DNA of 64,000 bases, taken from Chlamydoabsidia padenii (lineage: Eukaryota; Mucoromycota; Mucoromycetes; Mucorales; Cunninghamellaceae). The notes beneath the pieces were generated by a model. That model searched no databases and was not told the DNA's origin. It saw only the letters and a program-made list of their open reading frames with translations. This document shows positions 10,755 through 22,345 of the stretch, piece after piece. A program made the translations under genes and the position numbers. Position 1 is the stretch's first letter. Every line of letters starts with the position of its first letter. Location: NCBI GenBank assembly GCA_025330725.1, contig JAIWND010000005.1:310001-374000 (forward strand), in the 5' to 3' direction.

Positions 10755-12533
10755 TCAATCCAGGGCAACGATGGTGGCATTATTGTAGCCCCGATGCATG
10801 GCCAAGCCCACGCGAGACTTTTCGAAATCATAAATGTGATAGAATTGATTCAAAAAGGCACCACCAAGAGTCCATAATTTGGTTTCAGTAGGGCTATCAC
10901 GGATCAAAGAGATACACATTTGAGGATCAGCCTTGTCATTACGGAACCAGGCGTAATAGGGAATCGAGACCTTGTAGCCATCCAAGTAAAAGTCCAAAGG
11001 AGGAAGTTGTTGAGCCTTGGCACAGTCAAGTCGGTACACGGTTGTTGTCAATTCCCCATCGTCTGTCGTTGTCGTATTACCCACGGCGCCAATGGATGCA
11101 TGTAAAAGTTGACTTTGTCGTTTAGGTGCCGAGATGATCATGCTGCCAGAGTTGAGTTGGACCAATGATTTATGTGCCAGTTTGAGTTCTACTTGATCAC
11201 CGAGACGAACACCTTTGACGAGGGCCTTCCAGTATTTGGTGTCTCCATAGTCACAATCCGGTAAAGATAGATAAGCAATTGAGCCTTGATAAATGTCATG
11301 ATCCACACCACCTAGAATAAACTGGGATCCAAACCATCGTTTGTTGATCGAACCACTGACTTGGGTTGATAAGCCCATCACTGCTGGAGCACTGTTTTGT
11401 GTCGTACCAAAAAAGTTTTGTGCAAAGGTGTTCGAATTTGGTGTCGCAGCTGGTAAAAACAAAAGAAAAGACAAAACGTTAAAATCCATGACAACATTGG
11501 ACCCCTCTTTTTGAGTTTACCTTGTCGTCGGCGAAGCCCTGGGATGACAAAAAAAAAAACAAGTTGGAAGCAAGTTAGACTCGGTGTTTTTTTTTTTTTT
11601 TTTTTAGTCGTTTTCTACTTACCTCGATGGCGAAGATCCACCTTGTCACCCGATTCTAGCCATTGCGTTCCATTTTCTTGGAATCCACCTAAACCGAGCA
11701 TACCAAGATATTGATTATCACCCAAACTACCTGTAACATGGTAAGCAGAAGCAAACAATTGATTGGGAATGGTTCGTTCGGCAACAGTGATAGTGTCCTA
11801 TGTAATGAAGAAAAAGAAAAAAGGGGAGGGGAATTAAATATGAATGATTTAATGGATCCTTCTAGACCACAAATACTACTTACAGTATAAAGACAAGATT
11901 CGATGCAGCCTTCATCAAATTTAATAGATCGTTTTTGATGCAAGTTTTCAGCTGTTTTCGATTTCAAAGGTTTGTAACGACGAGGGGCAGTGCGGCATTC
12001 ACTGGTATGACACTATATATATATAGAGAGAGAGAATGGGTGAGTAAACAACGTTGTTATGAGCTTGGGGGAGGAGGGGGTACTTTGATTCACGGAGATA
12101 GTACTTCTTGTTTGGTATTGTGATATTACCTTTGACGCAGGGACCCAGGTGAGGGAGAAGCTTGTGTCAAACACCACAGGAATAGATTGAGGAGGCGTGC
12201 CTAAAAGATAGATAAACAAGTCAAAGTGAGTTCATTTGAATAAAAGAAGAAGACACAAATGTCATGACTTGACATGACAGAAGGTTGTTTCCTTACCGAC
12301 TTCAATATTACCAACCAACTATTAAAAAACAAAAACAAAAGTAAAAGAGCTAGTTAATATCAAGAACAAGAGAGTTTATGTTGTTGTTTTTATATTACCA
12401 AACCACCATCGTCTATCAATGATTGACTTGTCAATCCAGTAGGAGAAGTCACCTGACGCCGTTCGAGAGGAATTCGGACAAGTTGTGCTGACGCCAAAAC
12501 TGACAGGCTGAGTAAAAGTATGAATGAATGCAT
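10755..12533 (-). CDS. Secreted pepsin-like aspartic protease homologue, second catalytic Asp replaced
   Basis: Family A1 (pepsin fold), 414 residues, seven exons: 12399-12533, 12297-12318, 12130-12200, 11884-12012, 11623-11797, 11521-11538 and 10755-11449. Two exons are only 22 and 18 nt, but frame and protein continuity support both. Signal peptide MHSFILLLSLSVLASAQ, then a short pro-region. The N-lobe has VGNIEVGTPPQSIPVVFDTS; the catalytic Asp is kept but the usual DTG is DTS. In the C-lobe the second catalytic motif reads VQLNSGSMIISAP, where active enzymes have D-[ST]-G, so the Asp is Asn (AAC codon). The C-terminal WTLGGAFLNQFYHIYDFE block is typical. Likely exported and probably poorly active or inactive as a protease; a binding or inhibitor-decoy role is possible. 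A CGGGATTTAAA element lies 280 bp upstream. Confidence 0.88.
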
Positions 12534-12809
12534 AGGAGGTATGTATGAATGTGTGTATGTGTATGTATATGTATAAACAGGTGTATATATAAAGTAGTGA
12601 ATGAAGTTTTTTTTTTGGAAGACTCCAGAAGGTAAAAAAAAAAAAGAAAAAAAAAAAGAGAGAGAGAGAGAGAGAAAGAGAGACTGTAAAGAAAAAGAAA
12701 AGAAAGAGAGAAAAAAAAGAAAGGTTCCCTGATTTTTATTTTTATAAGCCCAGTCTAGGCAATGCCACAAACCCGTGATACACGATTCTGATTGGTTAAC
12801 ATAGCCCAT

Positions 12810-12820
12810 CGGGATTTAAA
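12810..12820 (+). promoter_or_regulatory. CGGGATTTAAA element
   Basis: One match of the recurrent intergenic element CGGGATTTRAA, about 280 bp upstream of the aspartic-protease-like start codon. Confidence 0.5.
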
Positions 12821-13360
12821 TATCAGACGGATAGCGTTCCTTCCCAGTAATCGCTAATAGGTGTGTACTACCAACAGACAAGCAAAGATGTGTATATTTT
12901 TGGAACATGTCAATCTCTTTTATAAGAATGAACTACCCTGACCTAGAAACGAAGTGTGCCTTATTTACTAATCATCTGACGAGCCCATTTGATGGACTGG
13001 GCTGAGAATACTATAATAAAACACATCTTCCATGGGATTGATCGGGATAAGCAAAAAAGTGATGATGATGTCGATCTATTTTTATCAACTTTTTAGTGAG
13101 AAAATGTTGTCAGGACACCAACTTCTAGACCGAGGTTTATTTTTACACAAAAAATCCATCCCCCTCCCCTTAGTTCCAGCCCAGATTACCTCTTTTTTTC
13201 AGAGCGGCGTTTGAAAAACGGAATCAATGCAACCGAGCACACAAAATGATAAAAATATAAGATTTATAGTGGAAGAAATAGAAAAGTAAAAAGAAAAAAA
13301 AGAAAAAGGTACGACAATCCTGCAAAATAAAAAAAGAACAAAGGTCTTGGCTTTTTCACT

Positions 13361-14346
13361 TTAAAACATCCAACCAACCATCATTAACGTAACAGCCAAG
13401 AAAAGCATTTCATTCGATTGAGGGACAGAAGCAATTTGATTAGCCGCACTTTTGTGGTTATTTGTAGACAAAGTGGATGAAGAGACAGGGGCGCTCCCAG
13501 TAGTAGTTGGTATTATGGAACTTGTAGGAGGAATCCATGTTTGTGCAGGTAAGGTGCTATGTATGCAATGATAAAGGATGGTCATCAATATGTAAAAAAA
13601 AACTCCCTCCCTTTTCTCCACTCCTCCCCCTGGGTATTCCCGGAGGAAAAAATGAAAAAGTACTTACACATTAGCTCCGGGTTGGGAACACGTATCTTTG
13701 ACAATTCTGTTTTGTCCTGTCCTTCCTACGTCTTGAGGACAATTATCATAACAAGATAGTTTACTTGAATGCCACTAGATGATCATATAAAAGAGAATGA
13801 GTTCAAAGGAATCCCTTTTTGTGATTGCCCTGAGTTTTGGAAATATCCCCTTACCCTGCAAAGACATGCATATTCTTGATAATGGAAGAAAACAGAGAAA
13901 AGGTTAATTTCATATCCCGCCAACTCCGACGAATATGCCGATCGTCTTTACCTTCTGGTTTACATGCTTTGATGTAATTATCTTGGTTTTTCAAACAGAG
14001 CTCAAATCTAATATGTAACAAGAAAAAAAAAAAAAAAGAGAAGGAAGAATTAGAGAGTGATTATCCTATAAGAAAAGAAGAAGAGAGAGGCATACACTGT
14101 TTGATCCGAACATAAAATAGGAGCACCTTGAGGTGGGAGTGGGGATGGTTGAGTTGGTTCTACGATAGCCGGTTTAGTTGTGGGTAATGCGGATTGAACT
14201 GAAGCAGAATTAGATGGGTTGATATTAGTGCTACCTGTGATAGCAGGTGTTGAAGCTGAGGGTTGTTGTGGTAGCGCAACGGATTGCCCCATTGACAGAT
14301 GGGCGGCGTTTAAAAACAGCCCCACGATCATCCATGCCACTTTCAT
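13361..14346 (-). CDS. Cysteine-rich GPI-anchored cell-surface protein
   Basis: Five exons join to 209 residues: 14096-14346, 13952-14007, 13855-13874 (20 nt), 13668-13774, 13361-13556. N-terminal signal peptide (MKVAWMIVGLFLNAAHLSMG), a Ser/Thr/Pro linker, a compact Cys-rich domain, a second Ser/Thr-rich linker and a hydrophobic C-terminus (MLFLAVTLMMVGWMF) without a following charged tail, the pattern of a GPI-attachment signal. The Cys-rich domain reads C-SDQTVFEL-C then C..EEYACLCRW and SCYDNCPQDVGRTG; this pattern recalls fungal GPI-anchored surface proteins with a CYxNCPxD block. The 20-nt exon supplies the YACLC cysteines, and its phases (1 then 0) fit exactly. Likely on the plasma membrane or cell wall; function unknown. 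Confidence 0.75.
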
Positions 14347-14887
14347 GATATATAATGATACAGAGAAGAAGAAGAAAAAAGAAAGAAAAAGAGATGAGAA
14401 AAAAAAAAAGAGTATCTTGTTTATATTGTGCTTATAAGAGAGAAGGGGGAAAAAGAGGCGGAGGCAAAAGAAGGCACGTTGGGGAGGGGAGGGGGAAGAC
14501 AGATGAGGGAGAAGACTGGATTGACAGACATCCACTTCAAGGAGGTAATGAGCTTCCGTTACGAGGAGGATCAATCAAAGACAGAAAGAGTTGGTTACTT
14601 TAAACTCCATCATCAAGGGGGGGGGCAGCAGAAGGATGTAAAAGAAGGAGAAAGAGAGGAGATGTCTCCGCTTTGATGCTTCTGACGAGAGGACCTATCA
14701 TGGAATTGCATGATTGCAATACAAGGGGAAGAAGGTTAATAGTTCAGATATGTTTCAGCAAACACATTTCAGTTAATACAAGACAGATGATTAAAGTAGT
14801 TTTATTGTTAGAGTGGTTAAACAAAGTATATATACTAATTCTATCCTATCCAATACATGGGAAGAGCAATAACCTATACCTATACTA

Positions 14888-15012
14888 CTACAATTTGCTT
14901 TTGGCCGCTTTACGTTCCGCCCTTCGCTTTTCCGACGCATCTATTACACAAGCAGATCATACAAAAGAATGAGCAACAAATCAAAGCATGAGTGATCCAT
15001 TACCAGAACATT

Positions 15013-15049
<37 letters not shown>

Positions 15050-16074
15050 CCTTACCAACAAATCCATTCAAACTAGCTATGGATTCGGGGGTCCGGACCT
15101 GATGATATAGTTGAGCCATTTCATTATTGTTGATTCTGTGAAGTAGTTGGCGTTCGAATCCACGGACCAAATCCTTGGTGACCTTTAATGCAGCAGTTGA
15201 GAATTGAGTCGTATCTTCAGCCAGTTGTAGAGCTTCTGTTCGAATTCGATCCTTGGGTATTGTTCGACTAACAAATCCACATGCCACCATTTCGTCCACC
15301 GATTTTGTGTGTCCCATCAACTAGATTATGAGAAGGAATAAAAGGTTTAGTTACAAAATGACAATACTTGAATTTCGGTTTTCCATGATCCCTTACTAGC
15401 ATTTCATTGGCTATGGTATTGCCCATTATCCTAAATAGATAGAGAGAGTTAGAATATGATTATTATCATCTACTTATATCAGATCATCTTACCTGGGGAA
15501 GGTGTAAGAGGAGCATGCTTCAGCACAGAAGGCCAGTTTCATAAAAGGTGTTGTAAACGTGGCATCAGGTGTCGCATACACCACATCACAAAGAGCAAGA
15601 CTGGTCACAGCGAATCCATAAGCAGGTCCATTCACAGCAGCAATCAAAAGTTTGGGAAAGTCGATCAAAGCTGCCACCAAACTCCTATAAAAGAAGAAGT
15701 GAGCAAGATCAATAACCATGTCATTTCAATTCATTAATACCAACTTACTTTGTAATTTCCCGTTTTAATACATCAGCGCGATCACCAGCTTCACTGAAGT
15801 CAGGTCTTTGGAGTTGTAGGCCCGAGCAATAGTATGCACCACGACCTGTAAGCAAAAACACCTTGACCCTGTCGTCTTGGGCAGCCCATTTAATAGCATC
15901 CAACCATTCCTAAATAAGCACACGTTGAGTTTTATTTGACAGTACTTGTTGTTGATTTACCTGGTAGACTTCTTTGCTGATAGCATTATAAATATGAGGT
16001 CGGTTGAAGGCAAACTCGTAAACACCAGAAGGGAATAATGTTGCTTCAAAGTTTTTGAAGGTGGGTAATGACAT
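14888..16074 (-). CDS. Peroxisomal enoyl-CoA isomerase/hydratase family protein with PTS1
   Basis: Crotonase superfamily, 272 residues, six exons: 15961-16074, 15749-15909, 15493-15684, 15397-15430 (34 nt), 15056-15320, 14888-14940. The likely role is delta3,delta2-enoyl-CoA isomerase in beta-oxidation of unsaturated fatty acids. Seen: [11 protein letters not shown] near the start, the first oxyanion segment [12 protein letters not shown], and the second oxyanion/helix segment [18 protein letters not shown], followed by [22 protein letters not shown]. This mirrors ECI2-type isomerases more than classical hydratases. The last 53-nt exon ends [17 protein letters not shown], a canonical SKL peroxisomal targeting signal. 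Intron 5 begins with a donor followed by a 32-base A run in the sense strand. A TTTAAAATCCCG element lies about 95 bp upstream of the ATG. Confidence 0.88.
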
Positions 16075-16168
16075 GATTGAAGATAAAAAAAATAAAAAAA
16101 AAAGGGTGGAAGGAAAAAAAAAATTAAAAAAAGGTGGGAGAGCCAATTTGAAGAGACGGGCTGCTGGA

Positions 16169-16180
16169 TTTAAAATCCCG
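16169..16180 (-). promoter_or_regulatory. CGGGATTTTAAA element
   Basis: Variant of the recurrent element, 95 bp upstream of the isomerase start on the same strand. Confidence 0.45.
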
Positions 16181-16534
16181 AACCTATAATCCTCAGTCTG
16201 GGAAAATGATGACAAAGAGTGGGTGAAAGGGGAAAAGTTGATTCCACTCATCCAGGCATTCACTTGCAGGACTATAATTTACAAAACTGGAATAAAAAAT
16301 AGCTTTTATTGATGAAGTATGTTCATGCCTCTGCTTTTTTTTTGGGGGGGGTCATCTTGTGACGAAAAAGGACAGCTGAAAGTAGAGGAAAGTGCCATTA
16401 TGGGGGGGGGGTGTTGGTTGAGTTTACATCACTGGTGATACGGATTCTCCATTTGCTTCCCCACCGTAAAATAGAGTGGGGAAATGAATGTCGTAAAATC
16501 ATTGGCTGATGGGACCAGTAAAAGGACTCATGCA

Positions 16535-16546
16535 GCGGGATTTGAA
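16535..16546 (+). promoter_or_regulatory. GCGGGATTTGAA element
   Basis: Perfect copy of the recurrent element, midway between the divergent isomerase and CK2 genes. Confidence 0.5.
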
Positions 16547-16862
16547 ACGGAGGCATGAAAAAAAGAGCGTCATTGTTCGAGGCATTAGATCAGGTACCAA
16601 TATAAAGCCATATCAAGAAATGATCAAGTCCATGTGCTAGGTTTAGGAATGACTTGAAAAGAGGATTGACTCACATCATTCTCTTGATACCATATAATAT
16701 AAGCATCGGTCAATATTCAGAGGTGTGTAAAAAGTCGGAGTCGTTTTCTTATGCGAACCTACTGAAAAGTCAGAAATCGAATATCATCTAATGCTCATAT
16801 TCTACTTGACGTTCATTTTCTTTGCAGCACCTCTACAGGGTAAATCGATAATCACGCAACCT

Positions 16863-16879
16863 GGGATTTAAACCCCGCC
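16863..16879 (+). promoter_or_regulatory. GGGATTTAAACCCCGCC element
   Basis: Near-palindromic version of the recurrent element, about 80-95 bp upstream of the CK2 start. Confidence 0.45.
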
Positions 16880-16956
16880 AGTCGATCACGAGTGAAAAAT
16901 CGCTCACTCTTTTTTTTTTTTCTCATCTTTTGCTCATCTTTTTTTCTCATCCCAAC

Positions 16957-18440
16957 ATGGTCGAACGTAGTGTCTCCTTGGTATACGCTGACGTCAATAT
17001 AAATCAAAGCCAAGATTACTACGAATATGATAATCTTCAGGTACAATGGGGGTAAGAATAATCAACAATATCAGAAATGATGAAAAAGATCTTTACTAAT
17101 AATACACTTGTACTTGCTCCTTTACTACTATATAGTGTTCAAGATCATTATGAAATATGTCGAAAAGTAGGGCGTGGCAAATACTCTGAAGTATTTGAAG
17201 GTGCTAATGTTCTAACTGGGCAACAATGTGTCATCAAGGTCCTGAAGCCCGTCAAGAAAAAGAAGATCAAGCGTGAAATCAAGATACTGCAAACTTTGGC
17301 TGGTGGCCCTAATATCATTGGATTGCTAGATATTGTGCGGGATCCTCAGGTAAGACAATCCCTTTTACAAAAAAAAAAAAAAAAGTGTGTAATGATCAAG
17401 TATTAATGTATGTCTCTTTTTTTTTTGTTGGATGATTAGTCAAGGACACCTTCGTTGGTCTTTGAATGTGTCAATAACATGGAATTCAAGATACTATACC
17501 CCCGCTTCACTGACCATGACGTACGCTACTACATGTATGAACTTCTCAAGGTAATATTGTAGAATTAGAATCAATACAATAGGATACTCATCATGGAAAC
17601 TTTTTCTACTTGCGATCTTTTTATCTTTTAAATCGTGTAGGCTTTGGACTATTGCCATTCTAAAGGAATCATGCATCGTGATGTCAAACCTCATAATGTG
17701 ATGATCGATCATGAAAAGAAACAGGTAAACTTGACACCTTTAATCGACACCATCAACTAACATCTATCTTTGTTTTGTGCATAACATTATGTATGTATAT
17801 CTAGCTTAGATTAATTGATTGGGGATTGGCGGACTTTTATCTACCTGGAATGGATTACAATGTTAGGGTGTCGTCAAGGTGCTACAAGGGACCAGAACTA
17901 TTGGTGGATTTCCAACAATATGATTACAGTCTGGATCTATGGAGCTATGGTGCAATGCTAGCTGGCATGGTAAGTAAGATTGATAAATGATATGATAAAA
18001 AAGTGTACTTGGCTAACGAAACTTGTTGCTGTTGTTGTTGTTGTTTAATAGATCTTTCGAAAAGACCCCTTCTTCAATGGGCAAGACAATTATGATCAGT
18101 TGGTGAGAATCACCAGAGTCCTTGGTACGGAAAAGTTAAGTGCTTACATGAAGAAATACAATCTTAAACTTGTATCTCAATTTGACGGGCTGATTGGAAA
18201 GTAAGTAACTGCATGAAATACAACAAAAACAGAATGCATTAACTTTACTTTTATTTTGTTAGCTTCCCACAAAAACCTTGGTCGAAATTTGTAGGGCCGG
18301 CCAATAAGAAATATGCATCACCCGAAGTGTTTGACTTGCTCGATCGCTTATTATGCTACGATCATCAGGAACGACTAACTGCGAAACAAGCGATGGGTCA
18401 TGATTGGTTTAAATCTATTCGTGAAATGGAATCTACTTAA
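16957..18440 (+). CDS. CKA1: Casein kinase 2 catalytic subunit (alpha)
   Basis: Acidophilic Ser/Thr kinase of the constitutively active CK2 holoenzyme, nuclear and cytosolic. Seven exons join to 331 residues: 16957-17051, 17136-17349, 17440-17550, 17641-17724, 17805-17969, 18052-18200, 18263-18440. N-terminal segment [18 protein letters not shown] matches the CK2 segment that packs on the activation loop. Further marks: [11 protein letters not shown] glycine loop, [17 protein letters not shown] (catalytic Lys plus the basic CK2 cluster), [12 protein letters not shown] catalytic loop, DWG in place of DFG as in all CK2 alpha, GPELLVD, and the C-terminal [21 protein letters not shown]. Some positions that are nearly invariant in CK2 differ ([21 protein letters not shown]), so this may be a diverged paralogue. 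Length is normal for the family. Confidence 0.94.
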
Positions 18441-19298
18441 ATATCATGTAGTATAGATCTCCTCCCTCTTCCCATTATTTTAACATCCGACATAATTGAT
18501 TCAATACCCGCTGGGCACTGAATGATGATTATCTACTTTTATTACTCCTTCAAATTAACTATATAAAATCAATAAAGAATGGCGGGGGAACTCTAAAATA
18601 GATGTCTCATATGAATCATATCACTACTAACAAATGACCCAATCCGACAGTCAGTGTCGCACACCGATTGAGCTCAATGCACTTGACTTTGCATCGGGCG
18701 GTGTATCACTAATTAACAAGTCACAAGTTCTTAGATCGGCCGATCTGTTGCCTGACTGGATGTGATGTTAGTAGAGGAATGAAGCAGTATTGATAGGTAT
18801 GGCCTGTGGAGCATTATCTTCCTTGGTCTACTGACATTGAAGATAGTTTTTTTTTTTTTTTCGAGATCGATCACTATTAATTCCTATAATATCAGGGATA
18901 TAGAATATTTTTATACCTATTAAGTTAATAGGAAGACTAAACGAGGATAAAAAAAAAAAAAAAGGAGGGATGTTGATGAGGGGATGCTTACTTTTGCTTG
19001 GTAGTGTTTTATGTTTATTCGTCCCAAGGTTCAACCTCCGATACATTTTAACACCCGCACATCGAAAGAATAAACACACAAATGGAATCCATTTTTTCTC
19101 TCCCTTTCCTTTTTTTTTTTTTTTTTTCACTTTGGACTTTTTTTTTCTGTCTTTCTTTTTTTTTTTTTTTTTCATAATTTTTTTTTTATTTGACCCCATC
19201 CTGCATCAACCTTTACTTTTTATTTGCTTCTACAATAATAACTTGATTGATTCAACTTCCTCTCTGTCTCACCTCCATACACGTCTTTATATATAAAG

Positions 19299-19403
19299 GT
19301 AAAAAGGGATATAAAAAATGACTAGCAAAATTAATTTTGTATAATGAAAGTGTTATCATCACTTTCTTCCCCCTTACTGATCTCACCATTCTTATACTTT
19401 TAG
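19299..19403 (+). other. Probable 5'-UTR intron of the HSF-type gene
   Basis: A donor (AAAGGTAAAA) follows a TATATATAAA stretch, and an acceptor (ACTTTTAG) lies 39 bp before the ATG at 19442. The roughly 1 kb upstream (18441-19298) is rich in T and A runs and has no convincing ORF. Confidence 0.4.
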
Positions 19404-19441
19404 GCAGCTTTATCTCTTCGAATTCTCTCTGAACTTTGTGC

Positions 19442-21757
19442 ATGCAATCTTCGAAGAAAACAAGTCCCACCAAAAGGCGAAGATCGGTGTCGCGCTCTCC
19501 TCCTCCTCGTGAGTCAACTTCGACGACTTGGGCAAGCTCAACAAGGAAGAGAAGATCGGCTAATGGTGATGATCTTACTCAAAGAACTCAACGCAATATC
19601 CCTGCCTTTTTGAACAAGCTGTATAGGTAATGTAAAGTATATGATGTTTTATATCTTACTAACCCATTCCATTACTATCTTCTATTTGTATATATATATA
19701 TATATAGTATGGTGGACGATGAATCGACTGACGAACTTATTCGATGGTCAAAAGGGGGCAACTCTTTTATTGGTACGTTTGAAAAAGAAGCAGGGTGCCG
19801 ATGACGATGACGATTTGACGGAAATGCTGATGATGATATCACCCAATGCTCCCATCTCTGTTATTATCACACATTAATACTTTTTTTATTCCAGTTGAAC
19901 AACATGAACTCTTCTCCAAAACAGTGCTTCCTCGATTCTACAAACACAACACTTTCAGCTCATTTGTCCGCCAACTCAACATGTATGACTTTCACAAAGT
20001 ACCTCATCTTCAACAGGGTGTCTTGGTAACCGACAGTGAACATGAACTATGGGAATTTAGTCATCCAAACTTCCAAAGAAATCGGTATGAACTTTTGCAT
20101 TTGGTGGTACGTAAACGCATCAGGACCAACAATGATCAACAATCTCAACAAGTGCAACTACAACAACAGTCTCAACAATCATCTCAACAATCATCGCCTA
20201 TGCCAACTCCTACTTTACAACACCTCCCTCAGACTCCGCAATTATTGGAATCAGGTCTTCTTAGTCCTAATGGCTCTACGATGACTGCTACTAGGTTAAG
20301 TGCTTTGGGTGATACATCGATGGAATTGGAACATGTGCGATTGGGATCTCTTGTGAAGGATATATCGACGATTCGACAACATCAACATGCCATTTCTGCT
20401 GATTTACAACACTTGCATAACGACAATGAAATACTATGGCGGGAAACTCTATTGGCTCGTGAAAAACATCAAAGGCATCAACAAGTGATCGAAAGGATTC
20501 TTCTCTTTTTGACATCGGTCTTCTCCAACGAAGGCTTCCCTGGTGGTAGCGGCTCCAAGAAACCTCATTACATGCTTAGTGAACAAAAGGACTACTTGGG
20601 TGAATCGTCTGCAGGTAAACTTAAAATATAACAATTTTACATTTATCCATAATCTTTTTCATTAGGTAATTTGGAAAGCGCAGCTTCTCCTAATCTTCTC
20701 ATTGAAGAAGCCGTCAAGCTGGCCGGTATCTCGACAAGTTCATTGCAAAAGAAGCTCTTTGAACAAGGTATGGGTCCTGAATCAAGCAAATTGGAAAATA
20801 CAGGGCACCACCAATCAACGCCCACCTCTCATGAACAGCAACAGCAACAAAGCAACCAGGATCAGGAAAAAGGGAAATTCGGTATGTATAGGAAAGGAGT
20901 TATGGATCCTTCATATTTGTTGCATGTTTTGAATGATCTGTACTCAATTCGTGATACTTCTGTTACTCCTCCTCTTGGCATGAACCCTTCAGCCATAAAA
21001 TCTTCCGATTCTAATAGGTGTGAACAATCTTCGCCTACAGCATTCTCTCCAACAACACCTCGAAGCTATCAACAAAGGGATCAACAACAACAACAGCATC
21101 ATCTTAATCATCCTCATCATCCACAAAATCATCCTTCTCATCATTATCATCATCATCCTCAATTACATCGTGATCAACAAGATAGGTTGGGTCATACTGC
21201 AGCAACAATGAATAGTGGCAGTCTGTCCACACACAATAGTGGTGACGATCCTCTCAACACTGAAAGAACAACAATGCCACTGCAGGGACCATCCATCAAC
21301 AGAATGGGCGCCTCTCCTGCACTATCACCAACATTAGGAGTAAGATCAGTAGCAACCACACCAACGCATCCACCAACCAGCAATCCTCTTCACAGTCTTC
21401 ACAATCTTCAAGCATTTGGTGCCTTGTCTGGTATGATGGGTGATGCAGGTAATAATGGCGGCGACATTACTCGTATAGCTGGTTTGGCGGAATCTCTTCA
21501 CACGGCAACAAGATCGGCCGAAGCTATCTCACAAGACATTGACGAGCTTCAAATCAGCATTGAATCTTTGGCAGCAACAATGGGTCTGGATGCTAATGTG
21601 GCGGAAGGGTTTGATGGTTACCTTGATGAATTTACCGATAACTACAGCAATATGATATCTTTGGCAACAAGGAACGACAAGATGCAACTGTTTGAATTGG
21701 CGGGGAGGGACTCGAATACCCAAGATAATCGTAAATTTGGTGGACCCTATAAACAGC

Positions 21758-21794
<37 letters not shown>

Positions 21795-21909
21795 GCAACA
21801 ACATAATCATCATCACCCTCATCACCCACATATTCAACCACACGATGGTGTCACTCCTGTTATGAATCAAGACTTCAATTCTATGCCCCCACCATCTGAT
21901 GGTGCATGA
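19442..21909 (+). CDS. Heat-shock-factor-type transcription factor
   Basis: Nuclear DNA-binding regulator, 737 residues from exons 19442-19626, 19708-19772, 19895-20614, 20666-21909. A basic Ser/Arg N-terminus (KRRRSVSRSPPP) precedes the HSF winged-helix domain: NIPAFLNKLYSMVDDE, LIRWSKGGNSFIV, then the recognition region FSSFVRQLNMYDFHKVPH and LWEFSHPNFQRNR. It is followed by a Gln-rich spacer and a heptad-repeat region (SLVKDISTIRQHQHAISADL) corresponding to the HR-A/B trimerisation coiled coil, which distinguishes true Hsf1-like factors from Skn7. The C-terminal part is Gln/His/Ser-rich with a run of 18 Gln near 21754-21810 and His-rich patches, likely an activation region. No clear heat-shock element was identified in its own promoter. 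Confidence 0.9.
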
Positions 21910-22250
21910 AGAACATGGACTCTCACCTCATGCCTCAAATAATCAAATCATTGTGAAAGGCAATCCTTACTATCATAATCCTTTGTATTCTTTTTATTCT
22001 TCTTTATTCTTTTTTTTTTTATACTTACACTTTATGCTCGATCCATTTATATACATTGTATCAAAACATTGACTATCGCTCCTTATTATTTTTTTTACCC
22101 AATAAATAAAATTCTTATTTTGAACTATTTATATTCCGCTTTTTATATTTAAACACCGACGTGTTGGTTTACTTGACTCTTTATTTTTTTCCCTCTCCTG
22201 TCTCTTTCCATAAATCATTTCTACTAGATCTTATTTGGTGGAAGGTGAAG

Positions 22251-22259
22251 GGCGGGAAA
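22251..22259 (+). promoter_or_regulatory. E2F/SBF-like site upstream of the Dbf4-like gene
   Basis: GGCGGGAAA, the classical E2F/DP core, lies about 90 bp upstream of the ATG of a gene for S-phase entry. The placement suits G1/S regulation but is inferred from sequence alone. Confidence 0.45.
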
Positions 22260-22345
22260 AAGGATATATACCTGCGATCATAACAAGCAAATAACAAAAC
22301 AGCAGGAGCAATCTCATTGACATCAAGTGACACTCTAGATTCAAC

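Noticed and set aside
19082..19190. ORFs in T-rich DNA upstream of the HSF-type gene (both strands)
   Set aside because: Encoded by poly-T/poly-A runs giving poly-Phe or poly-Lys; low complexity, not genes.
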